Source: Lachnoclostridium edouardi (GTDB lineage Bacteria; Bacillota; Clostridia; Lachnospirales; Lachnospiraceae). Taken from it: DNA of 64,000 nucleotides. Of this stretch, positions 53,081 through 61,765 are shown piece by piece. The DNA is taken from the NCBI RefSeq assembly GCF_900240245.1, contig NZ_OESQ01000001.1, positions 3,188,679-3,252,678 on the forward strand, read 5' to 3'. A program made the position numbers and the translations under genes. The notes under the pieces are model-generated. The model was given only the letters and a program-made list of their open reading frames with translations, searched no databases and had not been told where the DNA came from. Every line of letters starts with the position of its first letter. Position 1 is the stretch's first letter.

Positions 53081-54006
53081 GGCTTGTCCACCTCCAATAA
53101 AGTCATAATCAATGCCATTCTTACGTAAACCCCATATTGAGCCTGTCTAAAATAAGCTGCTCTTGGGTCTTTGTCCACCTCCACGGAGATTTCATTTACT
53201 CTTGGAAGGGGGTGAAGAATGTACATATCTTCTTTTGCCAGTTTCATTTTCTCTTTTGTGAGAATGTAGGAATCTTTTAAACGTATGTAATCTTCCTCAT
53301 TAAAGAAGCGCTCCTTCTGCACCCTGGTCATATAAAGAATATCCAGCTGAGGAAGAGCCTCGTCCAGATTACTTACCTCAGTAAAAGTAACGCCCTGGGT
53401 GTTAATAAGTTTTTCTCTTACGTATTCAGGAATTTTCAGCTCCTGGGGGGAGATGAGCACAAAATGTATGTTAGAATACCGCACAAGAGCGTTAATCAGG
53501 GAGTGAACGGTGCGGCCAAATTTTAAGTCTCCGCACAGGCCGATCGTCAGATTGTCTAAACGTCCCTTTAAAGATTTAATAGTAAGCAGGTCTGTTAATG
53601 TCTGCGTAGGATGCTGATGTCCCCCGTCTCCTGCGTTAATAACAGGAATCGTAGAGAACTGGGAGGCAACTAAGGGCGCGCCCTCTTTTGGGTGGCGCAT
53701 AGCGCAAATATCCGCATAGCAGGAGATGACCCGAATCGTGTCAGCTACGCTTTCTCCTTTTGCCGCAGAGCTGGAGTCTGCAGAAGAAAATCCCAGAATG
53801 CTGCCGCCCAGGTTGAGCATTGCAGCTTCAAAGCTAAGGCGTGTTCTGGTGCTGGGTTCGTAAAATAAAGTGGCCAGTTTTTTGCCGGCGCATACGTGAG
53901 CATATTTTTCTCTGTGTTCTTCAATATCATGTGCCAGATTCAGCAGATGATCAATTTCATCTACTTTAAAATCCAGGGGATTTAATAAATGTCTAATTTC
54001 TGTCAT
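53074..54006 (-). CDS. pyrB: Aspartate carbamoyltransferase catalytic chain PyrB
   Basis: The 310-residue protein has the carbamoyl-phosphate site [21 protein letters not shown], the 80s loop [35 protein letters not shown] and [11 protein letters not shown]. It makes N-carbamoyl-aspartate, the first committed step of pyrimidine synthesis. A leader peptide and a terminator-like hairpin lie upstream (54059-54152). AAGGAGGACATT precedes the ATG. Confidence 0.96.
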   Translation of the reverse strand: MTEIRHLLNPLDFKVDEIDHLLNLAHDIEEHREKYAHVCAGKKLATLFYEPSTRTRLSFEAAMLNLGGSILGFSSADSSSAAKGESVADTIRVISCYADICAMRHPKEGAPLVASQFSTIPVINAGDGGHQHPTQTLTDLLTIKSLKGRLDNLTIGLCGDLKFGRTVHSLINALVRYSNIHFVLISPQELKIPEYVREKLINTQGVTFTEVSNLDEALPQLDILYMTRVQKERFFNEEDYIRLKDSYILTKEKMKLAKEDMYILHPLPRVNEISVEVDKDPRAAYFRQAQYGVYVRMALIMTLLEVDKPC

Positions 54007-54058
54007 AATGTCCTCCTTGTAGGGTTTGATAAGGAAAAAGTCAAAAGCCGCGCAAAAG

Positions 54059-54118
54059 AAAAGCCATCCCGTTTACAGGAAATTGAAATAAAATAACCTG
54101 TAAAAAGCGATGGCTTTT
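54059..54118 (-). terminator. Attenuator hairpin in the pyrBI leader
   Basis: On the minus strand AAAAGCCATCGCTTTTTACAGG is the 5' arm and CCTGTAAACGGGATGGCTTTT the 3' arm, a long stem with small mismatches, followed by TCTTTT. It lies between the pyrBI promoter and pyrB. The leader-peptide stop codon (54117-54119) touches the start of the hairpin, so a ribosome finishing the peptide would block the stem. Confidence 0.85.
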
Positions 54119-54152
54119 ATGGAATATTGTAAAATCGAGACTTTCGATTCAT
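54117..54152 (-). CDS. pyrBI leader peptide (11 residues)
   Basis: ATG AAT CGA AAG ... CCA TAA encodes MNRKSRFYNIP. The ribosome site AAGGAGGAAG lies 4 bases upstream and the ORF starts about 25 bases past the -10 box. Its stop codon overlaps the attenuator hairpin base. The geometry matches the translation-coupled attenuation known from E. coli pyrL-pyrBI, where low UTP stalls polymerase and lets the ribosome keep up. Confidence 0.75.
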   Translation of the reverse strand: MNRKSRFYNIP

Positions 54153-54178
54153 GGGACTTCCTCCTTAACATTTTTTCT

Positions 54179-54207
54179 ATTATATCCCATAAAGAAAGGT
54201 CTGTCTA
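54179..54207 (-). promoter_or_regulatory. pyrBI promoter
   Basis: On the minus strand TAGACA (54202-54207) and TATAAT (54179-54184) are spaced by 17 bp, just upstream of the leader ORF. Confidence 0.75.
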
Positions 54208-54240
54208 CTGTTTTTTACAAAAATCGTCAGGATAAAACTG

Positions 54241-54453
54241 TCAGGAAAAATGATCCTGATTTTTGCGGCGTATATACTTTAAAAGTATAAAATAGCCGTA
54301 AAAAGCGGCGGGAAGGACAATGGTGCAGAATAGGGACGCCATCAGCATATTGCCGGATTTAGGGCTTCCCATTAATGCGAAAACAAGGGTGGATAAATAA
54401 CAAAGCATAATTACAGCCGCGCAGAGAAGTGCGGCGATTCGTTTTCCGTTCAT
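54241..54453 (-). CDS. Small membrane protein of unknown function
   Basis: The 70-residue protein has two hydrophobic helices (about residues 6-27 and 37-60) and a basic C-terminus (KYIRRKNQDHFS). There is a weak AGAAAGCAGG site. It stands alone upstream of the pyr operon, in the same orientation. No family is recognised. Confidence 0.55.
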   Translation of the reverse strand: MNGKRIAALLCAAVIMLCYLSTLVFALMGSPKSGNMLMASLFCTIVLPAAFYGYFILLKYIRRKNQDHFS

Positions 54454-54621
54454 AAAATTGTACCTGCTTTCTTCAGAAAATAGTAAGACAAAAATAGTAT
54501 TTTATAAGGTATTATAATAGATACGCCGGGAAAACTCTATACTTTTTTTTCCTGCTATAGTAAAATAATAAAATACATGGAGAAATCCAGGCAAGCCCGG
54601 TATATTTAAGGGGGACGTTTA

Positions 54622-55524
54622 ATGAAGAAAAAAAGCAGGAAGGCAGTGATTAGGCTGCTGGCGCTTTTAGTTATATATTCTGCAGTTGTCTGCAGAGCAG
54701 CAGAAAGCGGAAAAGAAGAATCATCTTCTGGCTGGTACACAGATTTGAAAACAGGAAAAAAGTATTTTTATGACAGGGAGGGACAGCTTTATGAAGGCTG
54801 GCTGTACTGGCGCGGCTCCTGGTATTATTTTAATCATTTCGGCGTAATGTCAGACGGAGGATATGAATATATTAACGGTCAGCAGTATTTTTTCTATAAT
54901 ACAGGTGAAATGGCCGCCAACACTTATGTAGGAGATCAATTTATAGATGAAGACGGTCATAGTCAGGAGGAATATAATGTAAGGCTGATTGGGGAAGACA
55001 GTTTATCCATGGAGCAGAAGGACATGATCACAGACGCCGCCTATTATGTTCCGGGAAAATGGATGAAAAGGTTTGTGGAGGACGGCTGGCAGGTTATGTT
55101 TTACACAAAAAAGAAGTATTTTGAGGCCCCGGATACAGATATGGGCATCTACTACACAAAGCATAAACTGGATTCCACATATAAAAAGCTGAAGGTAATT
55201 GATCCGGAGGAGTTAGTAGAGGGATTTGGAGAATATATTGGATATGCCAGCGGCCTTTATGAGGAAGGTAATGAGAAAATGGAGATCCTTTGGAGGGATC
55301 AGATTACAGTGGAGGCTATGGCTGAGATTCCTGATTATTATTCCAGTGACCCGGAGTTCTATTTTGGAACTATGTGCCGCCTGTACTGGGACGCAGAGAC
55401 AAAGGCAGACTTAGAAAGGGAGGCTCCGGAAAGCTTTCAGGTTCTGAAAGAGCTTTTAGAAGAAAATACAGCCCCTGCAGAGGAGGCCGAGGAGGCGGAG
55501 GAAACGCCAGGAATTTCCACTTGA
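54622..55524 (+). CDS. Secreted protein with cell-wall-binding repeats and an unassigned C-terminal domain
   Basis: The 300-residue protein has an N-terminal signal peptide (residues 1-26, no lipobox). Residues about 36-105 are choline/glucan-binding-type repeats: GWYTDLKTGKKYFYDREGQL, GWLYWRGSWYYFNHFGVM and INGQQYFFYNTGEM. The rest (about 125-285) is an unassigned domain, with PGKWMKRFVEDGWQVMFYT and IDPEELVEGFGEYIGYASG; a distant link to the ATLF zincin-like family is possible but no HExxH motif is present. The C-terminus is Ala/Glu-rich. Confidence 0.7.
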   Translation: MKKKSRKAVIRLLALLVIYSAVVCRAAESGKEESSSGWYTDLKTGKKYFYDREGQLYEGWLYWRGSWYYFNHFGVMSDGGYEYINGQQYFFYNTGEMAANTYVGDQFIDEDGHSQEEYNVRLIGEDSLSMEQKDMITDAAYYVPGKWMKRFVEDGWQVMFYTKKKYFEAPDTDMGIYYTKHKLDSTYKKLKVIDPEELVEGFGEYIGYASGLYEEGNEKMEILWRDQITVEAMAEIPDYYSSDPEFYFGTMCRLYWDAETKADLEREAPESFQVLKELLEENTAPAEEAEEAEETPGIST

Positions 55525-55595
55525 AAAGCAAACATCTGTTCTTTATAATGGGAAAAGAACAGATGTTTGTTTTTGCTTTAAAAGGAGAGATGTTT

Positions 55596-55877
55596 ATGGA
55601 AGCTGTCAATATGCCTATTGATGTTATTTCTGTTCATTTGGCTGATGGACAGATGAAGCCATATAAAATCCGGATGGAAGGGGAGCAGGAGGGAGGACCC
55701 TGCCTTCAGGTGTTTTCTGTGGAGGAGGTTTTAGTCTCCAGAGAAATAAGGCCTGCCGGTTATCCTATGATGGATTTTATCTGCAGAATCAGGGACCAGG
55801 ACAGGGTAAGATTAGCAGAAATACGGTATCATATGGAAAGCCATAAATGGTTTTTCTTTCGTATGCTGGACGGATGA
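55596..55877 (+). CDS. Protein of unknown function encoded in front of dinB
   Basis: The 93-residue protein starts at ATG 55596, 7 bases after AAAGGAGA. It is a mixed alpha/beta protein (VNMPIDVISVHLADGQMKPYKIRMEG... then RIRDQDRVRLAEIRYHMESHKWFFFRML). Its stop overlaps the dinB start as ATGA, so the two are coupled. No domain is recognised; the position suggests a polymerase partner. Confidence 0.7.
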   Translation: MEAVNMPIDVISVHLADGQMKPYKIRMEGEQEGGPCLQVFSVEEVLVSREIRPAGYPMMDFICRIRDQDRVRLAEIRYHMESHKWFFFRMLDG

Positions 55878-57160
55878 TTATGGATCAGTGTTGGTTTCAC
55901 GTAGATGTAAATTCTGCTTTTCTCAGCTGGACAGCTGTGTGGAAGCAGGAGGTTTTGGGAGAAAGCAGGGATTTAAGGAAGATTCCCGCTGTAATAGGAG
56001 GCAGCAGGGAGGAGAGAAGAGGGATTGTGCTGGCCTCCTCCTTGCCTGCCAAGGCTATGGGGATTTCTACAGGAGAAGTTTTGTGGTCTGCCAGAAAAAA
56101 ATGCGCTGATTTGACGGTGGAGCCGCCTGACTACAAGCTGTATGTCCGCTGCAGCCAGGCTCTCATAAAAATTTTAAAGGACTACAGTCCTATAGTGGAG
56201 CAGTACAGTATTGACGAGGCGTTTGTCCATATGACAGGAACAAAAAGCCTGATGGGAAGCCCTGTGGCCACGGCTCTGGAGATGAAAAACAGAATTAAAA
56301 AGGAACTGGGATTTACAGTAAATATTGGAATAGGGCCTAATCGCATTCTGGCGAAAATGGCTTCAGGGATGAAAAAGCCGGATCAATGCCACACAATGTT
56401 TTTAGAAGAAATACAGGAAAAAATGTGGCCTATGCCTGTAAAAAAGCTGTTTTTTGTAGGCAGCCAGACAGAAAAAAAGCTGGAGAAACTAGGAATTCAC
56501 ACCATTGGCCAGTTAGCCTGCAGTTCCAGGGAGATGCTGGGAAAATATTTGAAAAAACAGGGGGAGACAATCTGGGATTATGCCAACGGCATAGACAGTC
56601 CTCCGTTTTTAAAAGAAGCGCCCGTACAAAGAGGGTATGGAAACAGCATGACGTCCTGGAAGGACATTGATTCTTTAGAAGAAGCCTGGAATTATATACT
56701 GTCTTTAGCAGAAACAATAGGAAGCCGGCTGCGGAACGATCATGTAAAAATCAGAACTGTGTCAGTTTCTGTCGTGGATTTTCAGTTTTTGTCTAAAAGC
56801 CGCCAGGGAACCTTGGCAGAGCCTTCTGACAGCACAATGGAAATAGCCCAAAAGGCTTTTTTGCTGCTGGAAGAAATATGGACATGGAGGCCTGTAAGGC
56901 AGCTGGGAATCAGTACCTTTCACGCAGTCAGAGAAGAATACTGTCAAATAAACTTGTTTCATAAAGAGGAGGATGAAAAAAGAAAGGCTATGGAAAAATG
57001 TGTAGACAGTCTTAGAAAAAAGTATGGGGAAGATATTATTATGCGGGCCAGATATGTAAACAGCCAGGTGCCTCATATGGGAGGCGGGCTGGATAAGGAG
57101 AAGCGTCAGGGAGTTACCGGCGGAGATTATTCCTCCGCCAGCTGTTCCCATTTTTCATAA
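55874..57160 (+). CDS. dinB: Y-family DNA polymerase (DinB/Pol IV-like)
   Basis: The 428-residue protein has the Y-family active site: CWFHVDVNSAFLSW (metal Asp), SIDEAFVHMTG (Asp-Glu pair) and the thumb FFVGSQTEKKLEKLGIHTIGQL, with a little-finger domain at the end. It extends primers past DNA damage. The start is set by the ATGA overlap with the gene in front. Its last 34 bases overlap the 3' end of the convergent ABC-F gene. Confidence 0.9.
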   Translation: MIMDQCWFHVDVNSAFLSWTAVWKQEVLGESRDLRKIPAVIGGSREERRGIVLASSLPAKAMGISTGEVLWSARKKCADLTVEPPDYKLYVRCSQALIKILKDYSPIVEQYSIDEAFVHMTGTKSLMGSPVATALEMKNRIKKELGFTVNIGIGPNRILAKMASGMKKPDQCHTMFLEEIQEKMWPMPVKKLFFVGSQTEKKLEKLGIHTIGQLACSSREMLGKYLKKQGETIWDYANGIDSPPFLKEAPVQRGYGNSMTSWKDIDSLEEAWNYILSLAETIGSRLRNDHVKIRTVSVSVVDFQFLSKSRQGTLAEPSDSTMEIAQKAFLLLEEIWTWRPVRQLGISTFHAVREEYCQINLFHKEEDEKRKAMEKCVDSLRKKYGEDIIMRARYVNSQVPHMGGGLDKEKRQGVTGGDYSSASCSHFS

Positions 57161-59040
57161 AGTTCCTCTAACCTGGAAGCAATTTCCTGCTTTTCTTCAT
57201 TTAGCTGGTGTACCTGAAGGTGGTCTGTGTAAACCTGCTCTGTAATTAACAGCTGGTCGATTTGATTGTCCCTGTCCTCTAAAAGAGAGATTTCCTCCTC
57301 CACCTTTTTTAACTGGCTCTGCACCTTTCTCAGACGGGCCTGTTCTTCCTTTTGAGCCTTCCAGTCCAGCTTAACCTCAGAAGCCTCCTCTTTCTTTTCC
57401 TGCTCCTGCAGGGAAGAAAGGTGAAGGCCCTCCATTACCTCCTTTTTCTCCAGATAATAGTCGTAGTCTCCAATATAATTAATAAGACGCTGTCCCGTTA
57501 AATCTAAAATTCTGGTAGCCGTTTTATTAATAAAATACCGGTCGTGAGATACATACAGCACAGTTCCCGTATAGTTTATCAAGGCATCCTCCAAGATTTC
57601 CTTAGAAGTAATATCTAAGTGGTTGGTAGGCTCGTCCAGAATCAGAAAGTTAGCTTCAGAAAGCATAAGCTTTGCCAGGGATACGCGGCCGCGCTCTCCT
57701 CCGCTTAAATCGGAAATCCGCTTAAACACGTCGTCCCCTGTAAAAAGAAAGGCGGCCAGAATATTTCGCACCTTTGTATTATCCATAGAAGGATAAGTGT
57801 CCTGCAGCTCGTCAAATAAGGTTTTTTCCATGTGAAGCACCTGATGCTCCTGATCATAATATCCAATGTGAACTTTAGAGCCCAGCTTGATTTCCCCGCT
57901 GTCACAGGGAATCATGTTATTAATGATTTTCAGAATCGTAGTTTTTCCTGTGCCGTTGTTGCCGATAATAGCCACCCGTTCCCCCCGTTTAATGTCCATG
58001 TCCACATGGGAGAATAAAGTCTGGCTGCTGTAAGATTTACTTAAATCTCTGACTGTCAGCACGTCGTTTCCGCTTAAAATATCCGGCTCTAAGGTGATTT
58101 TCATTTCATCGTTAATTTCCGCCGGCTTTTCTACTAATTCAATTTTTTCCAGCATTTTCTCGCGGCTTTCCGCCCTGCGTATAGACTTTTCCCGGTTAAA
58201 GGATTTTAATTTGGCAATTACTTCTTCCTGCCTGCGGATTTCCTGCTGCTGATTCATCCAGGCCTTAATCTGGGCGTCTCTTAACATGGCCCGCTTTTCC
58301 CTGTAATCATTATAATTGCCCTGGAACACAGTACATTTTCCATTGTCCAGCTCTACTATTTTTCCCACTACTTTATTTAAAAAGTACCTGTCGTGGGCCA
58401 CAATAATTACAGCCCCGGGATAATTGAGAAGATACGTCTCCAGCCAGGCAATAGACTCCATGTCCAGGTGGTTGGTAGGCTCGTCCAGCATAATTACATC
58501 CGGCTTTGTTAAAAGCAGCTTTCCCAAAGACACTCTGGTTTTCTGACCTCCGGAAAGGGCGGAAATCTCCTTGGAAAATTCCTCCTCCTGAAAGCCCAGA
58601 CCCTTTAAAACGCCTGTAATTTCGCTTTTCCAGGCATAGCCGTTAATCAACTCAAATTGATGGTTTAAGCGGCTGTACAAAGACAGCAGCTCCTCTAACT
58701 CCTGACCGGAAGCATGTTTCATTTCTAATTCCAGGCTTCTGATTTTTTCTTCCATTTCAATCACCGGACGCTTTACCTCTAAAAGCTCGTCGTAAATGGT
58801 GCGGCTGCTGGAAAGGTCCTGATGCTGGGCCAAATAGCCTATGGTTTTTCCCTTGGCTAAAATTACGTCCCCGCTGTCTGCGGCCAGCTCCCCTATAATA
58901 ATTTTAAGAAGAGTAGATTTTCCGGCTCCGTTTATACCGACCACAGCCGCCTTTTCCTGATCTTCTATGTGAAAAGACACATTGGAAAGAATCATATTGC
59001 TTCCAAAAGCCTTATTTATTTTATTACATGATAAAATCAT
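57127..59040 (-). CDS. ABC-F family ATPase (YdiF/Uup-like)
   Basis: The 637-residue protein joins two ABC domains: Walker A GINGAGKST and signature LSGGQKTRVSLGK, then GNNGTGKTT and LSGGERGRVSLAK, with a charged coiled linker (about residues 240-290) and a C-terminal coiled coil. There are no membrane helices. ABC-F proteins act on the ribosome; some give antibiotic resistance, most are housekeeping factors. The layout fits YdiF-type factors. Confidence 0.9.
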   Translation of the reverse strand: MILSCNKINKAFGSNMILSNVSFHIEDQEKAAVVGINGAGKSTLLKIIIGELAADSGDVILAKGKTIGYLAQHQDLSSSRTIYDELLEVKRPVIEMEEKIRSLELEMKHASGQELEELLSLYSRLNHQFELINGYAWKSEITGVLKGLGFQEEEFSKEISALSGGQKTRVSLGKLLLTKPDVIMLDEPTNHLDMESIAWLETYLLNYPGAVIIVAHDRYFLNKVVGKIVELDNGKCTVFQGNYNDYREKRAMLRDAQIKAWMNQQQEIRRQEEVIAKLKSFNREKSIRRAESREKMLEKIELVEKPAEINDEMKITLEPDILSGNDVLTVRDLSKSYSSQTLFSHVDMDIKRGERVAIIGNNGTGKTTILKIINNMIPCDSGEIKLGSKVHIGYYDQEHQVLHMEKTLFDELQDTYPSMDNTKVRNILAAFLFTGDDVFKRISDLSGGERGRVSLAKLMLSEANFLILDEPTNHLDITSKEILEDALINYTGTVLYVSHDRYFINKTATRILDLTGQRLINYIGDYDYYLEKKEVMEGLHLSSLQEQEKKEEASEVKLDWKAQKEEQARLRKVQSQLKKVEEEISLLEDRDNQIDQLLITEQVYTDHLQVHQLNEEKQEIASRLEELYEKWEQLAEE

Positions 59041-59126
59041 GGTTTTCCTCCTGATTTGCCATTTTATCTCATTTAAACAGAACCAGTATAATATAGGATG
59101 TAATTTTTTTCAAGAATACAAATGGT

Positions 59127-59155
59127 TTGACATTTTTTTGACGCAAAGTTATAAT
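59127..59155 (+). promoter_or_regulatory. Promoter of rex
   Basis: TTGACA (59127-59132) and TATAAT (59150-59155), spacing 17 bp, 42 bp before the rex start. No clear Rex-type TTGTGAAATTTTCACAA operator was seen overlapping it. Confidence 0.8.
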
Positions 59156-59196
59156 AAAGAGAAAGAGTAATTACGACGTAGGAGGGGAAAAGTGTC

Positions 59197-59856
59197 ATGG
59201 CAGAGAAAGAAATATCTAAGGCAGTCATTTCCAGGCTTCCAAGGTACTATAGATATTTAGGAGAATTGCTGGAGGATGGAGTAGAGAGAATTTCTTCCAA
59301 TGAATTAAGCCAGAAAATGAAGGTGACTGCCTCCCAGATTCGTCAGGATTTAAATAATTTCGGCGGCTTTGGGCAGCAGGGATATGGATATAATGTAAAG
59401 TACTTATATACAGAGATTGCAAAAATCCTGGGTATTGACAGACAGCATAATCTGATTATTATAGGAGCGGGAAATTTAGGTCAGGCCATTGCCAACTACG
59501 CCAATTTTGAAAAAAGAGGTTTTGTAATTAAGGGCATGTTCGATATAAATCCCAGATTAATTGGTTTAGTAGTCAGGGGAATTGAAATCAGAGGCGTGGA
59601 TGATTTGGAACAGTTTATTGTAGACAATAATGTTCAGATTGCCGCTCTCACAATTCCTAAAATGAAGGCTCCGGAGATTGCGGACAGGCTGGTAAAGGCA
59701 GGCATCAAGGCAATCTGGAATTTTGCTCATGTGGATTTAAACACGCCGGAGGATGTGGTAGTGGAAAATGTACATTTGTCAGAAAGTCTGATGCGCTTAT
59801 CCTACCGCGTAAGCAACATGCAGGACCAGAAAAATGGAGTTCAGAAAAAACTATGA
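59197..59856 (+). CDS. rex: Redox-sensing transcriptional repressor Rex
   Basis: The 219-residue protein has an N-terminal winged helix (AVISRLPRYYRYLGELLEDGVERISSNELSQKMKVTASQIRQDLNNFGGFGQQGYGYNVKYL) and a Rossmann domain with GAGNLGQAIANY. Rex senses the NADH/NAD+ ratio and represses fermentation genes when NADH is low. GGAGGGGAAAAG precedes the ATG. It overlaps acpS by 4 bp. Confidence 0.95.
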   Translation: MAEKEISKAVISRLPRYYRYLGELLEDGVERISSNELSQKMKVTASQIRQDLNNFGGFGQQGYGYNVKYLYTEIAKILGIDRQHNLIIIGAGNLGQAIANYANFEKRGFVIKGMFDINPRLIGLVVRGIEIRGVDDLEQFIVDNNVQIAALTIPKMKAPEIADRLVKAGIKAIWNFAHVDLNTPEDVVVENVHLSESLMRLSYRVSNMQDQKNGVQKKL

Positions 59857-60221
59857 TCATAGGTGTGGGAACCGACATGGTGGAGATACAGCGGGTAGAA
59901 AAGGCGGTAAAAAAGGAGGCCTTTCTGGCTCGTGTTTATACAGAAGAAGAACGCCGGCAGGCTGGGGGAAATGTTTCCCGGCTGGCCGGCAGTTTTGCTG
60001 TGAAAGAGGCAGTGGCAAAGGTGCTGGGAACAGGTTTCAGGACTTTTTATCCGAAAGAGATAGAGGTTTTAAGAAACCCTCTTGGGAAGCCTTATGTCAG
60101 GCTGCATAACAATGCTGAAAAGTGCCGGGAGGAGGCTGGAATTACAAGAATAGAGGTGTCTATTACAAATACCGGCCAGTATGCCCTGGCTTTTGCTGTA
60201 GGAGAGGGAGAGGAAAAATGA
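59853..60221 (+). CDS. acpS: Holo-[acyl-carrier-protein] synthase AcpS
   Basis: The 122-residue protein has the AcpS motifs GVGTDMVEIQRVEKA and AGSFAVKEAVAKVLGTGF. It attaches the 4'-phosphopantetheine arm of CoA to acyl carrier protein for fatty acid synthesis. Its ATG overlaps the rex stop and its stop (ATGA, 60218-60221) overlaps the next start. Confidence 0.95.
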   Translation: MIIGVGTDMVEIQRVEKAVKKEAFLARVYTEEERRQAGGNVSRLAGSFAVKEAVAKVLGTGFRTFYPKEIEVLRNPLGKPYVRLHNNAEKCREEAGITRIEVSITNTGQYALAFAVGEGEEK

Positions 60222-61741
60222 GATATCTTGTTACCAGTTCACAGATGAAGGCCATTGATCAGTATACTATTGAGGAAATAGGGATACCTTCCTTAGTGCT
60301 TATGGAAAGAGCTGCGGCGGCAGTAGCCTTGGAGGCAGAAAAAATGACTGCTTCAGGGGGGAAAATTCTGGCGGCCTGCGGAATGGGAAATAACGGAGCG
60401 GACGGAGTGGCGGCGGCTAGGATGCTGAAGGAAAAAGGATATGACGTTTCAGTTCTTTTGGCTGCGGACAGAGAAAAAGGGACAGAAGAGTTAAAGCTGC
60501 AGCTTTCCATTGCGGAAAAACTGAACGTGCCGGTTATGGAGTTTTTAGAATATCTGCCAGGGCAGTGCGACCTGGTTATAGACAGCGTTTTCGGCGTAGG
60601 TTTAAGCCGCAAGGTGGAAGGCAGGTACAGAGAGTATTTAGAATTTTTAAAGGGAATCCCTAAAAAGCAGGTGCTGGCTGTAGACATTCCCTCCGGAATC
60701 AGCGCGGATACAGGGGCCGTTATGGGAACGGCTTTAAAAGCAGACAGAACAGTAACCTTTGGATATGAGAAAATGGGAACAGCTTTAGAGCCTGGCAGAA
60801 CCTACAGCGGTAAGGTGACGGTGGCTGACATTGGTTTCCCAAAAGTCAGTCTGGAAAAGGCACATGCGGCTGGCCTGGTTTACGATACAGAGGACGTGAA
60901 GCGTCTGCCTCAAAGGCCTTCCGATTCCAACAAGGGAACGTTTGGGAAGGTGTTAATTGTGGCGGGAAGCAAAAATATGTGCGGAGCCGCATATCTTAGC
61001 GCTTTGGCTGCATACAGGCTGGGAGCCGGCCTTGTAAAGGTAATGACAGTAGAAAGCAACCGAACTGTTATTCAGGAAAAGCTGCCGGAGGCAGTGGCGG
61101 TAACATATTGTCCGGGAAATACGCCGGAAGAGTGGCAGCAGGTATCTGCCTTAATAGAAAAGGAGTGCGCAGATGCGGACGTGGTAGTTTTAGGGCCTGG
61201 AATCGGCAGAGAGCCTTACACGAAAAATCTGGTCAGGGACGTTTTAAATTATGTGTGCTCGCCTCTTGTGCTGGATGCCGACGGACTGAATATTGTGGCC
61301 GAGGAAAAAGAATTGACCGGGTATTTTACAGAAAATATTATTATTACGCCTCACCCGGGGGAGATGGCCAGACTTACTGGAAAAACCGTCAGGGAGATCA
61401 AGGAAAATCTGCCGGAGGCGGCCAGAGAATATGCGGCGGCCTACGGGGTTACATGTGTGTTAAAGGACGGGGCCACGGCAGTTGCAGGGAAGGAAGGACC
61501 TGTGTATATTAATACAAGCGGATGCAGCGCTATGGCTAAAGGCGGCTCCGGGGACGTGCTGACAGGGAGTATAGCAGCTCTTCTAGCTCAGGGCATGGAG
61601 GAGGAAGAGGCCTCCCGGCTGGGGGTTTACTTACACGGACTGGCAGGACAGGAGGCAGCTGCAAAAAAAGGGCAGTACGGAGTTTTAGCCGGCGACATAG
61701 CTGATTGTCTGGGACAGGTGGCAGAAATGTATAAAAGATAA
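60218..61741 (+). CDS. nnr: Bifunctional NAD(P)H-hydrate repair enzyme (epimerase and dehydratase)
   Basis: The 507-residue protein joins the YjeF-N epimerase domain (residues 1-210: SSQMKAIDQYTIEEIGIPSLVLMERAA, GNNGADGVAAARML) and the ADP-dependent dehydratase domain (from 225: VLIVAGSKNMCGAAYLSALAAYRLGAGLVKV and AKGGSGDVLTGSIAALLAQG). It repairs damaged NADH and NADPH hydrates. The start at 60218 is fixed by the ATGA overlap and AGAGGAAAA; the open frame upstream is inside acpS. Confidence 0.93.
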   Translation: MRYLVTSSQMKAIDQYTIEEIGIPSLVLMERAAAAVALEAEKMTASGGKILAACGMGNNGADGVAAARMLKEKGYDVSVLLAADREKGTEELKLQLSIAEKLNVPVMEFLEYLPGQCDLVIDSVFGVGLSRKVEGRYREYLEFLKGIPKKQVLAVDIPSGISADTGAVMGTALKADRTVTFGYEKMGTALEPGRTYSGKVTVADIGFPKVSLEKAHAAGLVYDTEDVKRLPQRPSDSNKGTFGKVLIVAGSKNMCGAAYLSALAAYRLGAGLVKVMTVESNRTVIQEKLPEAVAVTYCPGNTPEEWQQVSALIEKECADADVVVLGPGIGREPYTKNLVRDVLNYVCSPLVLDADGLNIVAEEKELTGYFTENIIITPHPGEMARLTGKTVREIKENLPEAAREYAAAYGVTCVLKDGATAVAGKEGPVYINTSGCSAMAKGGSGDVLTGSIAALLAQGMEEEEASRLGVYLHGLAGQEAAAKKGQYGVLAGDIADCLGQVAEMYKR

Positions 61742-61765
61742 GGGCAGACAGCGGAGGAAGGCAAA

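Noticed and set aside
59041..59196. Rex operator in the rex promoter
   Set aside because: No palindrome close to TTGTGAAnnnnTTCACAA was found near the TTGACA/TATAAT promoter.
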